64,000 nucleotides of DNA from NCBI RefSeq assembly GCF_001695855.1, contig NZ_MBSS01000067.1, positions 1 to 64,000 of the forward strand, written 5' to 3'. A program made the translations under genes and the position numbers. The DNA is from Ensifer sp. LC163 (GTDB taxonomy: Bacteria; Pseudomonadota; Alphaproteobacteria; Rhizobiales; Rhizobiaceae). Positions within the stretch are counted from its first letter, which is position 1; each line of letters begins with the position of its first letter. The notes under the pieces are model-generated. The model ran no database searches and was not told the origin of the DNA. It saw only the letters and a list, made by a program, of their open reading frames with translations. Below are positions 48,745-59,020 of the stretch, piece after piece.

Positions 48745-49191
48745 CTAGGCAAACAGCTGGAGATCAGCACGCAACCGCTCCGGCCCGCCTTGGCCGAGCC
48801 TCTCGTCGACCATCTCGTGGGCCGCCTTCCAGATCGGTACGGCGCGCGCCAGCAGGCGCTCACCCGCTGGCGTCAACCGCAGCCGACGCGACCGTCGATC
48901 CCCTTCGTCGGCAAAAATCTCGACCAGCCCGCGCCGCTCCAGCGGCTTTAGCGCCGCCGTCAGCGTCGTGCGATCCATGGCGAGCAGCGAGGCCACGACA
49001 CCCATGTTCGGTGGCACCGGGCGATTGAGCGACATCAGCAGGGAAAACTGGCCGTTGGTGATATCGAGCGGCCGCAAGGCATCATCGAATTGGCGGGCGA
49101 TCGCACGGGCTGCGCGCTGGACATGCAGGCACAGGCAGGTGTCCTTTACGAACAATGTGGTCTCGAACGGGATGACGGGCGATTTTGACAT
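48745..49191 (-). CDS. MarR-family transcriptional regulator
   Basis: The 148-residue winged-helix protein ('FSLLMSLNRPVPPNMGVVASLLAMDRTTLTAALKPLERRGLV', 'DRRSRRLRLTPAGERLL') matches MarR closely. It is divergent from the DUF899 gene with a 61-bp spacer holding a 12-bp palindrome (49203-49214). Its N-terminal 'CLCLHVQRAARAIARQFD' contains two cysteines that could sense oxidation. Confidence 0.88.
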   Translation of the reverse strand: MSKSPVIPFETTLFVKDTCLCLHVQRAARAIARQFDDALRPLDITNGQFSLLMSLNRPVPPNMGVVASLLAMDRTTLTAALKPLERRGLVEIFADEGDRRSRRLRLTPAGERLLARAVPIWKAAHEMVDERLGQGGPERLRADLQLFA

Positions 49192-49202
49192 AACCGATTA
49201 AT

Positions 49203-49214
49203 GTTGATATCAAC
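49203..49214. promoter_or_regulatory. MarR operator candidate GTTGATATCAAC
   Basis: A perfect 12-bp palindrome lies in the 61-bp spacer between divergent MarR and DUF899 genes, 12 bp from the MarR start. Its place and symmetry fit a MarR site controlling both genes. Confidence 0.6.
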
Positions 49215-49252
49215 GTAATTAGTCAAGTGCAACGTTTGACGGAGGAACGGGC

Positions 49253-49981
49253 ATGAAACAGGATCATGCGGTCGTATCGCCACAGGAATGGCTGAAGGCG
49301 CGAAAGGCGCTTCTGGCGCTGGAAAAAGAGCACACCCACCTCAGGGACAAGGTCAACGCGGCGCGCCGCGCCTTGCCCTGGGTGAAGATAGAAAAGCCCT
49401 ACGTCTTCGACACGCCGAACGGACAGAGGTCGTTGGCCGAACTCTTCGACGGACGCAGCCAGCTTGTCGTCTACCACTTCATGTTCGGGCCAACCTGGGA
49501 GGCCGGCTGCCCCGGCTGCTCGTTCCTCGCCGACCATTTCGGCGGCATGCTGCCGCACCTCAATCACCACGACGTCACGTTGATCGCGGCATCAAACGCC
49601 CCGCTTTCGAAGCTCGAAGCCTACAAGAAACGCATGGACTGGCATTTCCCCTGGGTCTCGGCCGAGGGAAACGGCTTCAACAGCGACTTTCACGTCGCCT
49701 TCACGCCGGCCGAACTCGCTGAGGGCAAGGTCGTCTACAACTTCACCGAGACGGAAAGCGCCAATGCGCACGAGGAACTGCCGGGCCTCAGCGCCTTCCA
49801 GAAGGCCGACGACGGCACCGTCTACCACACCTATTCCACCTATGCCCGCGGGCTTGAGGAACTGGTCGGCACGCTGATGCTTCTCGACCGCGCACCAAAG
49901 GGGCGAAACGAGGACGGCACGCAGGGTTTCGTGCGCCGCCACGACGAATACGAGGATGCGCCTCGACGCAAAGCCGGTTAA
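49253..49981 (+). CDS. DUF899 thioredoxin-like family protein
   Basis: The 242-residue protein has the DUF899 signature 'YHFMFGPTWEAGCPGCSFLAD' with a CxxC-like CPGC motif, and 'FNSDFHVAFTPAELAEG' and 'LPGLSAFQKADDGTVYHTYSTYARG' further on. The fold is thioredoxin-like; function is unknown. GGAGG precedes the ATG by 8 bases. A MarR repressor gene is divergent. Confidence 0.88.
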   Translation: MKQDHAVVSPQEWLKARKALLALEKEHTHLRDKVNAARRALPWVKIEKPYVFDTPNGQRSLAELFDGRSQLVVYHFMFGPTWEAGCPGCSFLADHFGGMLPHLNHHDVTLIAASNAPLSKLEAYKKRMDWHFPWVSAEGNGFNSDFHVAFTPAELAEGKVVYNFTETESANAHEELPGLSAFQKADDGTVYHTYSTYARGLEELVGTLMLLDRAPKGRNEDGTQGFVRRHDEYEDAPRRKAG

Positions 49982-50039
49982 GCCTCCCGGCACCGCGCCC
50001 GGAACGGAACCTTTTGGCTCCGGGCGCGTTTCTTCCCGC

Positions 50040-50077
50040 TCGTATCTCTGATTGAACCGGTCGTATCTCTGATCGAA
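50040..50077 (+). repeat. 17-bp tandem direct repeat
   Basis: TCGTATCTCTGATTGAA (50040-50056) and TCGTATCTCTGATCGAA (50061-50077) differ at one base and have a 21-bp period. They lie 31 bp before the DUF1579 gene start and may be tandem regulator sites on one face of the helix. Confidence 0.6.
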
Positions 50078-50107
50078 TTTTAGGCATCGCTGGGAGAGGA
50101 GACTTCG

Positions 50108-50572
50108 GTGAAGGCAGAACCGGAAGAAGCGCATCGCTGGCTCGAACAATTGCTCGGCGATTGGCAGGTGCGCACATCAGGCGCACCTGAAACGGACACC
50201 CCATGGACCGAACATGTTCGCAGCCTTCGAGGTCTCTGGACGGTCTGCGAAGGTCAGGGCACGATGCCCGACGGCAACTTCGGCCAGACCTTGATGACGC
50301 TCGGCTACAACCCCGAAACACGACGCTTCATTGGAACCTGGGTCGGATCGATGATGACCCACCTGTGGATCTATGACGGCGAACTCGAGCCCGACGGGCT
50401 GACGCTGTCACTCTACAGCGATGGGCCGGACTTCGATGTTCCAGGCAAACAGGCCAGGTATCGCGACGCAATAACCCTTGACGGCCAAGCCCGACGCCTG
50501 CTGACGGCGCATGTCAGGACGGATGACGGGACCTGGAAGGAAATGATGACGGCGGAGTACACCCGCCTCTGA
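50108..50572 (+). CDS. DUF1579 family protein
   Basis: The 154-residue protein starts at GTG with AGGAG seven bases upstream. It has the DUF1579 layout: 'LLGDWQVRTSG', 'GQTLMTLGYNPETRRFIGTWVGSMM' and 'WKEMMTAEYTRL'. Proteins of this family have a lipocalin-like barrel; no function is known. It precedes the VOC gene by 79 bp on the same strand. Confidence 0.8.
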   Translation: MKAEPEEAHRWLEQLLGDWQVRTSGAPETDTPWTEHVRSLRGLWTVCEGQGTMPDGNFGQTLMTLGYNPETRRFIGTWVGSMMTHLWIYDGELEPDGLTLSLYSDGPDFDVPGKQARYRDAITLDGQARRLLTAHVRTDDGTWKEMMTAEYTRL

Positions 50573-50651
50573 CATAGGATTTCACGCATCTTACCCCGCA
50601 CGGCCGACCTCGGTCGGCGCGGCTTCCAATTTTGCAACCGGAGGACATGAG

Positions 50652-51422
50652 ATGGCAGGCCATCACGGCAAATTCGTCTGGTACGAACTGATGACGACGG
50701 ACACCAAGGCGGCAGAAACCTTCTACAAGGACGTCGTCGGGTGGAATGCCCGCGACGCCGGCATGCCTGGCGTCAGCTATACCCTGTTTACCTCAGGCGA
50801 CCACCAGGTCGCCGGCCTGATGACCATGCCCGAAGGCGCGCTGGAGATGAACGCGCCACCCGCCTGGCTCGGCTATGTCGGCGTCGACGATGTCGATGCG
50901 GTTGCGGCGAAGGTTGCGGCCAAGGGCGGCAAGATCCACCGGGCGCCCGACGATATCCCCGGCATCGGCCGCTTCGCCATCGCCACCGACCCGCATGGAG
51001 CGGTTTTCGCCCTGTTCACCGGCACCGGCGAGCCGCCCCCCGCTGTCGACCCGATGACGCCGGGGCAGATCGGCTGGCATGAGCTGATGTCCGGCGACCT
51101 CGACGCGGCCTTCCCCTTCTATGCCGACCTCTTCGGCTGGACCAAGGATAACGACATGGATATGGGGGAGATGGGCACCTATCGGATCTTTGCCATCGAC
51201 GGGGTCCAATCCGGCGGCATGATGACCAAGCCGAAGGATATCCCGTCACCCTATTGGCTTTACTACATCAACGTCGCAGCGCTCGACACGGCCATCGAGC
51301 GCATCAAGTCCGGCGGCGGCAAGATCGTCCTTGAGCCCATGGAAGTGCCGGGTGGAGCCTGGATCATCCAGGCGCTCGACCCGCAAGGTGCCCTCTTCGC
51401 CCTTGTCGGCCAGAGAGGCTGA
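50652..51422 (+). CDS. VOC family protein with two glyoxalase-like domains
   Basis: The 256-residue protein is made of two tandem VOC domains (about 5-120 and 135-255), each starting with a 'W(Y/H)ELM(T/S)' strand ('FVWYELMTTDTKAAETFY', 'IGWHELMSGDLDAAFPFY'). It resembles two-domain VOC proteins of unknown substrate. GGAGG is eight bases before ATG. It probably forms a unit with the DUF1579 gene. Confidence 0.86.
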   Translation: MAGHHGKFVWYELMTTDTKAAETFYKDVVGWNARDAGMPGVSYTLFTSGDHQVAGLMTMPEGALEMNAPPAWLGYVGVDDVDAVAAKVAAKGGKIHRAPDDIPGIGRFAIATDPHGAVFALFTGTGEPPPAVDPMTPGQIGWHELMSGDLDAAFPFYADLFGWTKDNDMDMGEMGTYRIFAIDGVQSGGMMTKPKDIPSPYWLYYINVAALDTAIERIKSGGGKIVLEPMEVPGGAWIIQALDPQGALFALVGQRG

Positions 51423-51715
51423 ATACAATCGCAATCGAAACGGACCTGCCTGGTACCCATCGATAGGCTCCAGGCAGGCCGAACCGCCCTCCGTCCGGCA
51501 TGCCCCTGGCAATTGCGCATGGCGTGCGCCGCACGCATCCCTCAGTTGCGGTTTTACCCATGGTATTTTAGGGTATTTCAGGGATATTTAACACCTTATG
51601 CGATAGTACTGCGGCCTGTATCACTGATCGCGGAAAAGCATTCCTTCTCCGCGGCAAGAAATTGTCGCGACTCCGGCACGATGACCGGTAGCATTGGTGG
51701 ACCAACTTCGCGCAA

Positions 51716-53476
<1,761 letters not shown>

Positions 53477-53503
53477 CTGACAGCTGAGCGCCTCGTCTCG
53501 TCA

Positions 53504-54412
53504 TCAGCCGGACAGCCGTGCCCGCGCTGCCAGAAAATCGAGCATCACCCTGACGCGCGACGGCAGCGCACCGCCCTGGCCCTGAAACACAGCGTGAAAC
53601 GTCTCGCGATCTCCCGGATTGAGATGTTCGACAATGGGCACAAGCCGGCCGGCATCGATGTCGTCCCGAACCGTGAATGTCGCCATCCGTGCCAGTCCGA
53701 CGCCTGCAAGCGCCAGACGGCGCAACCCCTCCCCGTCGCTCACCCGCACCCTTTCGCTCGGCGGAAGCAATATTGCTTCGCCATTGGACAACAGCGGCCA
53801 ACCATCGACGGCCCTGATATAGCTGAGGCTCAGGCGGTTGTGCGCCATCAGCTCGTCAAGGCTCTCGGGCTTGCCGCAACGCTCGAGATAGGAGGGCGCC
53901 CCGACGATGGTCATCGACGTACTGCCAAGCTTGCGCGCAATCAGCCTCGACGCTTTGAGCGGCCCGGCGCGGATCGCGATGTCGACGCGCTCCGCCATCA
54001 GGTCGACGACGGCATCGGTCTGGATGATGTCGACCGAAAGCCCCGGATAGGCGCTCAGAAATTCCGGCAGCAGTGGCATCAGCACATGGGTGGCAAAGGA
54101 CGCGCTGGCATTGAGGCGAACACGGCCCGCCGGCATATCGCCGGCCGCCGCCTGTCTCTCCGCGTCATCGATATCGGCGAGAATGCGGGCCGCCCGCTCG
54201 TGGAAGGCGCAACCCTCCGGCGTCAGCTGCAATTGCCGCGTCGACCGGTTGATCAGCCGAACGCCGAGCCTCTCTTCCAGCCGCTGCACCAGTTTGCTCA
54301 CTGCCGATGGTGTCATGCAGCATTCGCGCGCCGCCGCGGAGAAGCCGCCGAGTTCGACGGCCCTGACGAAGACGGCCATTTCGCCGGAGCGGTTGATCGA
54401 GTGTCGCGACAT
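53504..54412 (-). CDS. LysR-family transcriptional regulator
   Basis: The 302-residue protein has an N-terminal HTH ('FVRAVELGGFSAAARECCMTPSAVSKLVQRLEERLG') and a substrate-binding domain typical of the AaeR/DsdC-like group ('GRVRLNASASFATHVLMPLLPEF', 'VDIAIRAGPL'). It is divergent from an aldo/keto reductase gene, 107 bp between starts, which it likely controls. Confidence 0.9.
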   Translation of the reverse strand: MSRHSINRSGEMAVFVRAVELGGFSAAARECCMTPSAVSKLVQRLEERLGVRLINRSTRQLQLTPEGCAFHERAARILADIDDAERQAAAGDMPAGRVRLNASASFATHVLMPLLPEFLSAYPGLSVDIIQTDAVVDLMAERVDIAIRAGPLKASRLIARKLGSTSMTIVGAPSYLERCGKPESLDELMAHNRLSLSYIRAVDGWPLLSNGEAILLPPSERVRVSDGEGLRRLALAGVGLARMATFTVRDDIDAGRLVPIVEHLNPGDRETFHAVFQGQGGALPSRVRVMLDFLAARARLSG

Positions 54413-54519
54413 GTGACTTCAACTCACAAATGATGTTCCGGCAGATGGTCTACTTCTCAAATCAACGAGACACCACCTTTCTCTTGCCAATACGGGCATG
54501 ACCGCAACGAGGAGTTCGA

Positions 54520-55557
54520 ATGATGGAATACAGACGGCTTGGATCGTCAGGATTGAAGGTTCCCGTGCTGAGTTTCGGCGCTGGCACGTTCGGCGGCAAA
54601 GGCCCGCTTTTCAGCGCCTGGGGCAACAGCGACGATGCCGAGGCGCGCCGTCTCGTCGACATCTGCATTGAGGCCGGTGTCAATCTGTTCGATACGGCAG
54701 ACGTCTATTCGGATGGCGCCTCCGAAGAGGTGCTGGGTGCGGCAATCAAGGGACGGCGCAACGACGTGCTGATCTCCACCAAGATGTCGCTGCCGATGGG
54801 CGATGGTCCGAACGATGCCGGTTCCTCGCGCTCGCGGTTGATCAAGGGGGTCGACGATGCCCTGCGCCGCCTCGGCACCGACTACCTCGACCTGATGCAG
54901 TTGCACGCCTTCGATGCCGGCACGCCGGTCGAAGAGGTGCTGTCGACGCTCGACACCTTGGTGCGCACCGGCAAGCTGCGCTATGTCGGCGTTTCCAATT
55001 TCGCCGGATGGCAGCTGATGAAGTCGCTTGCTGCCGCGGAAAAGCACGGCTACCCGCGCTACGTCGCCCATCAGGTCTACTATTCGCTGGTCGGGCGCGA
55101 CTACGAGTGGGAGCTCATGCCGCTTGGTCTCGACCAGGGCGTCGGTGCGCTCGTCTGGAGCCCGCTCGGCTGGGGGCGTCTGACCGGCAAGATCAGACGC
55201 GGCCAGCCCTGGCCCGAAGGAAGCCGCCTGCACGATACCGCCTCCTTCGGCCCGCCGGTCGATGACGAGAAGCTCTACGACATCGTCGACGTGCTCGACG
55301 CACTGGCAGCCGAGACCGGCAGGACCATCCCGCAGATCGCCATCAACTGGCTGCTGCAGCGCCCGACCGTGTCGAGCGTCATCATCGGCGCCCGCAACGA
55401 CGAGCAGCTGCGCCAGAACCTGGGTGCCGTCGGCTGGTCGCTGACCGCCGAACAGACGGCACGGCTCGACAAGGCCAGCCAGAAGACCGCCACCTACCCC
55501 TACTTCCCCTATCACCTCCAGGAGGGCTTCGCGCGCCTGAACCCGCCGGCGGTGTGA
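54520..55557 (+). CDS. Aldo/keto reductase
   Basis: The 345-residue TIM-barrel NADPH oxidoreductase carries 'NLFDTADVYSDGASEEVLG' (catalytic Asp and Tyr), Lys in 'LISTKMSLP' and 'VIIGARNDEQLRQNLGA'. 'DYLDLMQLHAFD' is typical of the family. The substrate is unknown. GAGGAG precedes two adjacent ATG codons, so the start may be one codon later. Confidence 0.92.
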   Translation: MMEYRRLGSSGLKVPVLSFGAGTFGGKGPLFSAWGNSDDAEARRLVDICIEAGVNLFDTADVYSDGASEEVLGAAIKGRRNDVLISTKMSLPMGDGPNDAGSSRSRLIKGVDDALRRLGTDYLDLMQLHAFDAGTPVEEVLSTLDTLVRTGKLRYVGVSNFAGWQLMKSLAAAEKHGYPRYVAHQVYYSLVGRDYEWELMPLGLDQGVGALVWSPLGWGRLTGKIRRGQPWPEGSRLHDTASFGPPVDDEKLYDIVDVLDALAAETGRTIPQIAINWLLQRPTVSSVIIGARNDEQLRQNLGAVGWSLTAEQTARLDKASQKTATYPYFPYHLQEGFARLNPPAV

Positions 55558-55693
55558 TCGCCTACGTCTGCCGATCGACGCGCCGGAGAAATCCGGCGCT
55601 GTCTTTCGCGCTTGCTTTCTCTCTTCGCATTGCACAAACTTCCCGGGAATGGCGGCGTAATAACGACCTGCCATCAAGGGGACAAAATCCGGT

Positions 55694-58600
55694 ATGTCGA
55701 TCAAGGCCAGCATCTACCACCTGACCCACTATACCTATGACCGCCCGATCAGGCTTTCACCGCAGATCATCCGATTGAAACCGGCGGCCCATTCCAAGAC
55801 CAAGGTCATCAGCCACTCGCTGAAAGTTTCGCCGGCCAACCACTTCGTCAATCTGCAGCAGGATCCCTACGGCAACTACCTCGCACGCTACGTGTTCCCG
55901 GAACCGGTCACCGAACTGAAGATCGAAGTCGACCTCGTCGCCGACATGACCGTTTACAATCCCTTCGACTTTTTCATCGAGGAGGAGTCCGAGCACTGGC
56001 CCTTCGCCTACCCGCAAGACCTGATCGACGACCTGAAGATCTACATGACGCCGGAGCCGATGGGGCCGGCGCTGTCTGCGTTCACGGCGGCGGTGGACCG
56101 CTCGCGACAGCGAACCATCGACATGGTCGTCGGCCTCAATGCCAGGCTCCAGCAGGAAATCGGCTATGTCATCCGCATGGAACCCGGGGTCCAGCCGCCT
56201 GAGGAAACGCTGACATCGGCCAGGGGATCGTGCCGCGATTCGAGCTGGCTGCTCGTCCAGATCCTACGCAATCTGGGTTATGCCGCCCGCTTCGTCTCGG
56301 GCTACCTCATCCAGCTTGCACCTGACCTCAAGGCGCTCGACGGCCCATCCGGCACCGAGCACGACTTTACCGATCTGCACGCCTGGGCCGAGGTCTACCT
56401 GCCCGGCGCCGGCTGGGTCGGGCTTGACCCGACCTCCGGCCTCCTGACCGGCGAAAGCCATATTCCGCTTGCCGCCACGCCGCATTACCGCAACGCCGCC
56501 CCGATCTCCGGCGGTTTCTTCGGCGATCCAGAGACCCGCACCGACTTCGCCTTCGACATGAAGGTCTCGCGCGTCGCCGAGCATCCGCGCATCACCAAGC
56601 CGTTTTCCGACGAAAGCTGGCAGGCGCTGAACGCGCTCGGCGAACATGTCGATCGGGTGCTGTCCGAAAACGATGTGCGCCTGACGATGGGCGGCGAGCC
56701 GACCTTCGTATCGATCGACGATTTCGGAGCCGACGAGTGGAACACCGAGGCCGTCGGACCGACCAAACGCGAGAAGGCGGATATCCTCATTCGCCGACTG
56801 CGCGAACGCTTCGCGCCCGGCGGATTCCTGCACTACGGCCAGGGCAAATGGTATCCGGGCGAAAGCCTGCCGCGCTGGACCTTCTCGCTCTACTGGCGCA
56901 AGGACGGCGTGCCGATCTGGCGTCAGGCGGATCTCATCGCCGAGGAGAACGGGCGGCATGACGTGACGGCAGAGGACGCCGAACGCCTGCTGCATGGGGT
57001 GGCAAGCGAGTTGAGCGTACCGGCCGAGATGGTCGTGCCGGCCTTCGAAGACCCCGCCGACTGGTTGCTCAAGGAAGCAAACCTTCCCGACAATGTCGAT
57101 CCGGCCAACTCCAAGCTGAAAGACCCCGAGGAGCGCAGCCGCATGGCCCGGGTGTTCGAGCGCGGCTTGACGGCACCGACCGGCTACGTGCTGCCGGTAC
57201 AGGCCTGGAATGCGCGTGCCACCGGCCTGCGATGGATGAGCGAGAAATGGCAGACCCGCCGCGGCCGCATCTTCCTCGTTCCCGGCGACAGCCCCGTCGG
57301 TTATCGCCTGCCGCTCGGCGCCCTGCCCTATGTCGCTCCGTCCGCCTATCCCTATATCCATCCCGTCGACCCGACCGTTCCGCGCAACGACCTGCCTGAT
57401 TTCGCCGAAACCAGCGTTCGCCCGCAGCATTCGCGCTTCCAGGCATCGGAAGCGCCGGAAACCCCACAGCCGCAGCCACGCGACGAAATCGCCGGGTTGG
57501 TGCGCACGGCCATCAGCGTCGAGCCGCGCGACGGCAGGCTCTGCGTCTTCATGCCGCCGACGACAAGCATCGAGGAATATCTCGACCTGATCGCGTCAAC
57601 CGAGCGCGCCGCGGCAGCGCTCGGCCTGCCGGTCCACATCGAGGGCTACGCGCCGCCCCACGACGAGCGCATCAATGTCATCCGCGTGGCGCCCGATCCC
57701 GGTGTCATCGAGGTCAACATCCATCCCGCGGCCAACTGGCGAGATTGCGTCGATATCACCACGGCGATCTACGAAGAGGCGCGCCAAAGCCGGCTCGGCG
57801 CCGACAAGTTCATGATCGACGGTCGCCACACCGGCACCGGCGGCGGCAATCATGTCGTCGTCGGTGGCGCCAATCCCAATGACAGCCCGTTCCTGCGCCG
57901 GCCGGACCTGCTGAAGAGCATCGTCCTCTATTGGCAGCGCCATCCGTCGCTCTCCTACCTGTTCTCCGGCCTCTTCATCGGGCCGACCAGCCAGGCCCCG
58001 CGCATCGACGAAGCCCGGCACGACCAGCTCTACGAGCTGGAGATCGCACTCGCGCAGGTGCCGCTGCCCGGTTCCGCGACGCCGCCGCCACTGCCCTGGC
58101 TGGTCGACCGGCTGTTCCGCAACCTGCTCGTCGACGTCACCGGCAACACCCACCGCGCGGAAATCTGCATCGACAAGCTGTTTTCGCCGGATGGCCCGAC
58201 GGGCCGCCTCGGCCTCATCGAATTCCGCGGCTTCGAGATGCCGCCCAACGCCCGCATGTCGCTTGCCCAGCAACTGCTGGTGCGCGCGCTCATCGCCCGT
58301 TTCTGGAAACACCCGCTCGACGGCCGCTTCGTGCGCTGGGGCACCGCACTTCATGACCGCTTCATGCTGCCGCACCATGTCTGGCAAGATTTCCTCGAAG
58401 TGCTCGCCGACCTGCGCACCCACGGGTTCGATCTTCGACCGGAATGGTTCGAAGCCCAGCTCGAGTTCCGCTTCCCCTTCTGCGGCGAGGTCGAATACGA
58501 GGGCGGCAGGCTGGAAATCCGCCAGGCGCTGGAACCCTGGCATGTCATGGGCGAACAGGGAGCGATCGGCGGCACCGTGCGCTATGTAGATTCCTCCGTC

Positions 58601-59020
58601 GAGCGGCTGCAGGTCAAGCTCGATACGCCCAATCCCGAGCGCTACACGGTCACCTGCAACGGCCGGCCCCTCCCTCTTGCCAAGACCGGTACCAACGGCA
58701 GCGCCGTTGCCGGCGTTCGCTACAAGGCCTGGCAGCCGGCCGCCGGCCTTCACCCGGTTTTGCCCGTGAACACTCCCCTTACATTCGATATCTATGATAC
58801 ATGGTCGAATCGGGCGATTGGCGGATGCGTTTACCATGTCGCCCATCCGGGCGGGCGCAGTTACGAGACATTTCCGGTCAACGGCAACGAGGCAGAAGCG
58901 CGGCGACTGGCGCGGTTCGAGCCCTGGGGCCATACCCCGGGAGGCTACCTGCTTCATCCGGAAAGCCCGTCGATGGAATTTCCGATGACGCTTGATCTCA
59001 GGCGTCCGCCAGGAGCGTAA
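55694..59020 (+). CDS. Transglutaminase-DUF2126 fusion protein
   Basis: The 1108-residue protein has a Transglut_N beta region (about 1-100) and a transglutaminase-like core with triad Cys180 ('GSCRDSSW'), His229 ('[10 protein letters not shown]') and Asp245 ('GLDPTSG'). A long DUF2126 region (about 300-1105) follows, containing '[12 protein letters not shown]', '[14 protein letters not shown]' and '[15 protein letters not shown]'. From family knowledge, the DUF2126 part resembles a glutamine-synthetase-fold amidoligase. No signal peptide is seen. The next gene's ATG directly follows its TAA, so translation is coupled. The substrate is unknown. Confidence 0.9.
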   Translation: MSIKASIYHLTHYTYDRPIRLSPQIIRLKPAAHSKTKVISHSLKVSPANHFVNLQQDPYGNYLARYVFPEPVTELKIEVDLVADMTVYNPFDFFIEEESEHWPFAYPQDLIDDLKIYMTPEPMGPALSAFTAAVDRSRQRTIDMVVGLNARLQQEIGYVIRMEPGVQPPEETLTSARGSCRDSSWLLVQILRNLGYAARFVSGYLIQLAPDLKALDGPSGTEHDFTDLHAWAEVYLPGAGWVGLDPTSGLLTGESHIPLAATPHYRNAAPISGGFFGDPETRTDFAFDMKVSRVAEHPRITKPFSDESWQALNALGEHVDRVLSENDVRLTMGGEPTFVSIDDFGADEWNTEAVGPTKREKADILIRRLRERFAPGGFLHYGQGKWYPGESLPRWTFSLYWRKDGVPIWRQADLIAEENGRHDVTAEDAERLLHGVASELSVPAEMVVPAFEDPADWLLKEANLPDNVDPANSKLKDPEERSRMARVFERGLTAPTGYVLPVQAWNARATGLRWMSEKWQTRRGRIFLVPGDSPVGYRLPLGALPYVAPSAYPYIHPVDPTVPRNDLPDFAETSVRPQHSRFQASEAPETPQPQPRDEIAGLVRTAISVEPRDGRLCVFMPPTTSIEEYLDLIASTERAAAALGLPVHIEGYAPPHDERINVIRVAPDPGVIEVNIHPAANWRDCVDITTAIYEEARQSRLGADKFMIDGRHTGTGGGNHVVVGGANPNDSPFLRRPDLLKSIVLYWQRHPSLSYLFSGLFIGPTSQAPRIDEARHDQLYELEIALAQVPLPGSATPPPLPWLVDRLFRNLLVDVTGNTHRAEICIDKLFSPDGPTGRLGLIEFRGFEMPPNARMSLAQQLLVRALIARFWKHPLDGRFVRWGTALHDRFMLPHHVWQDFLEVLADLRTHGFDLRPEWFEAQLEFRFPFCGEVEYEGGRLEIRQALEPWHVMGEQGAIGGTVRYVDSSVERLQVKLDTPNPERYTVTCNGRPLPLAKTGTNGSAVAGVRYKAWQPAAGLHPVLPVNTPLTFDIYDTWSNRAIGGCVYHVAHPGGRSYETFPVNGNEAEARRLARFEPWGHTPGGYLLHPESPSMEFPMTLDLRRPPGA

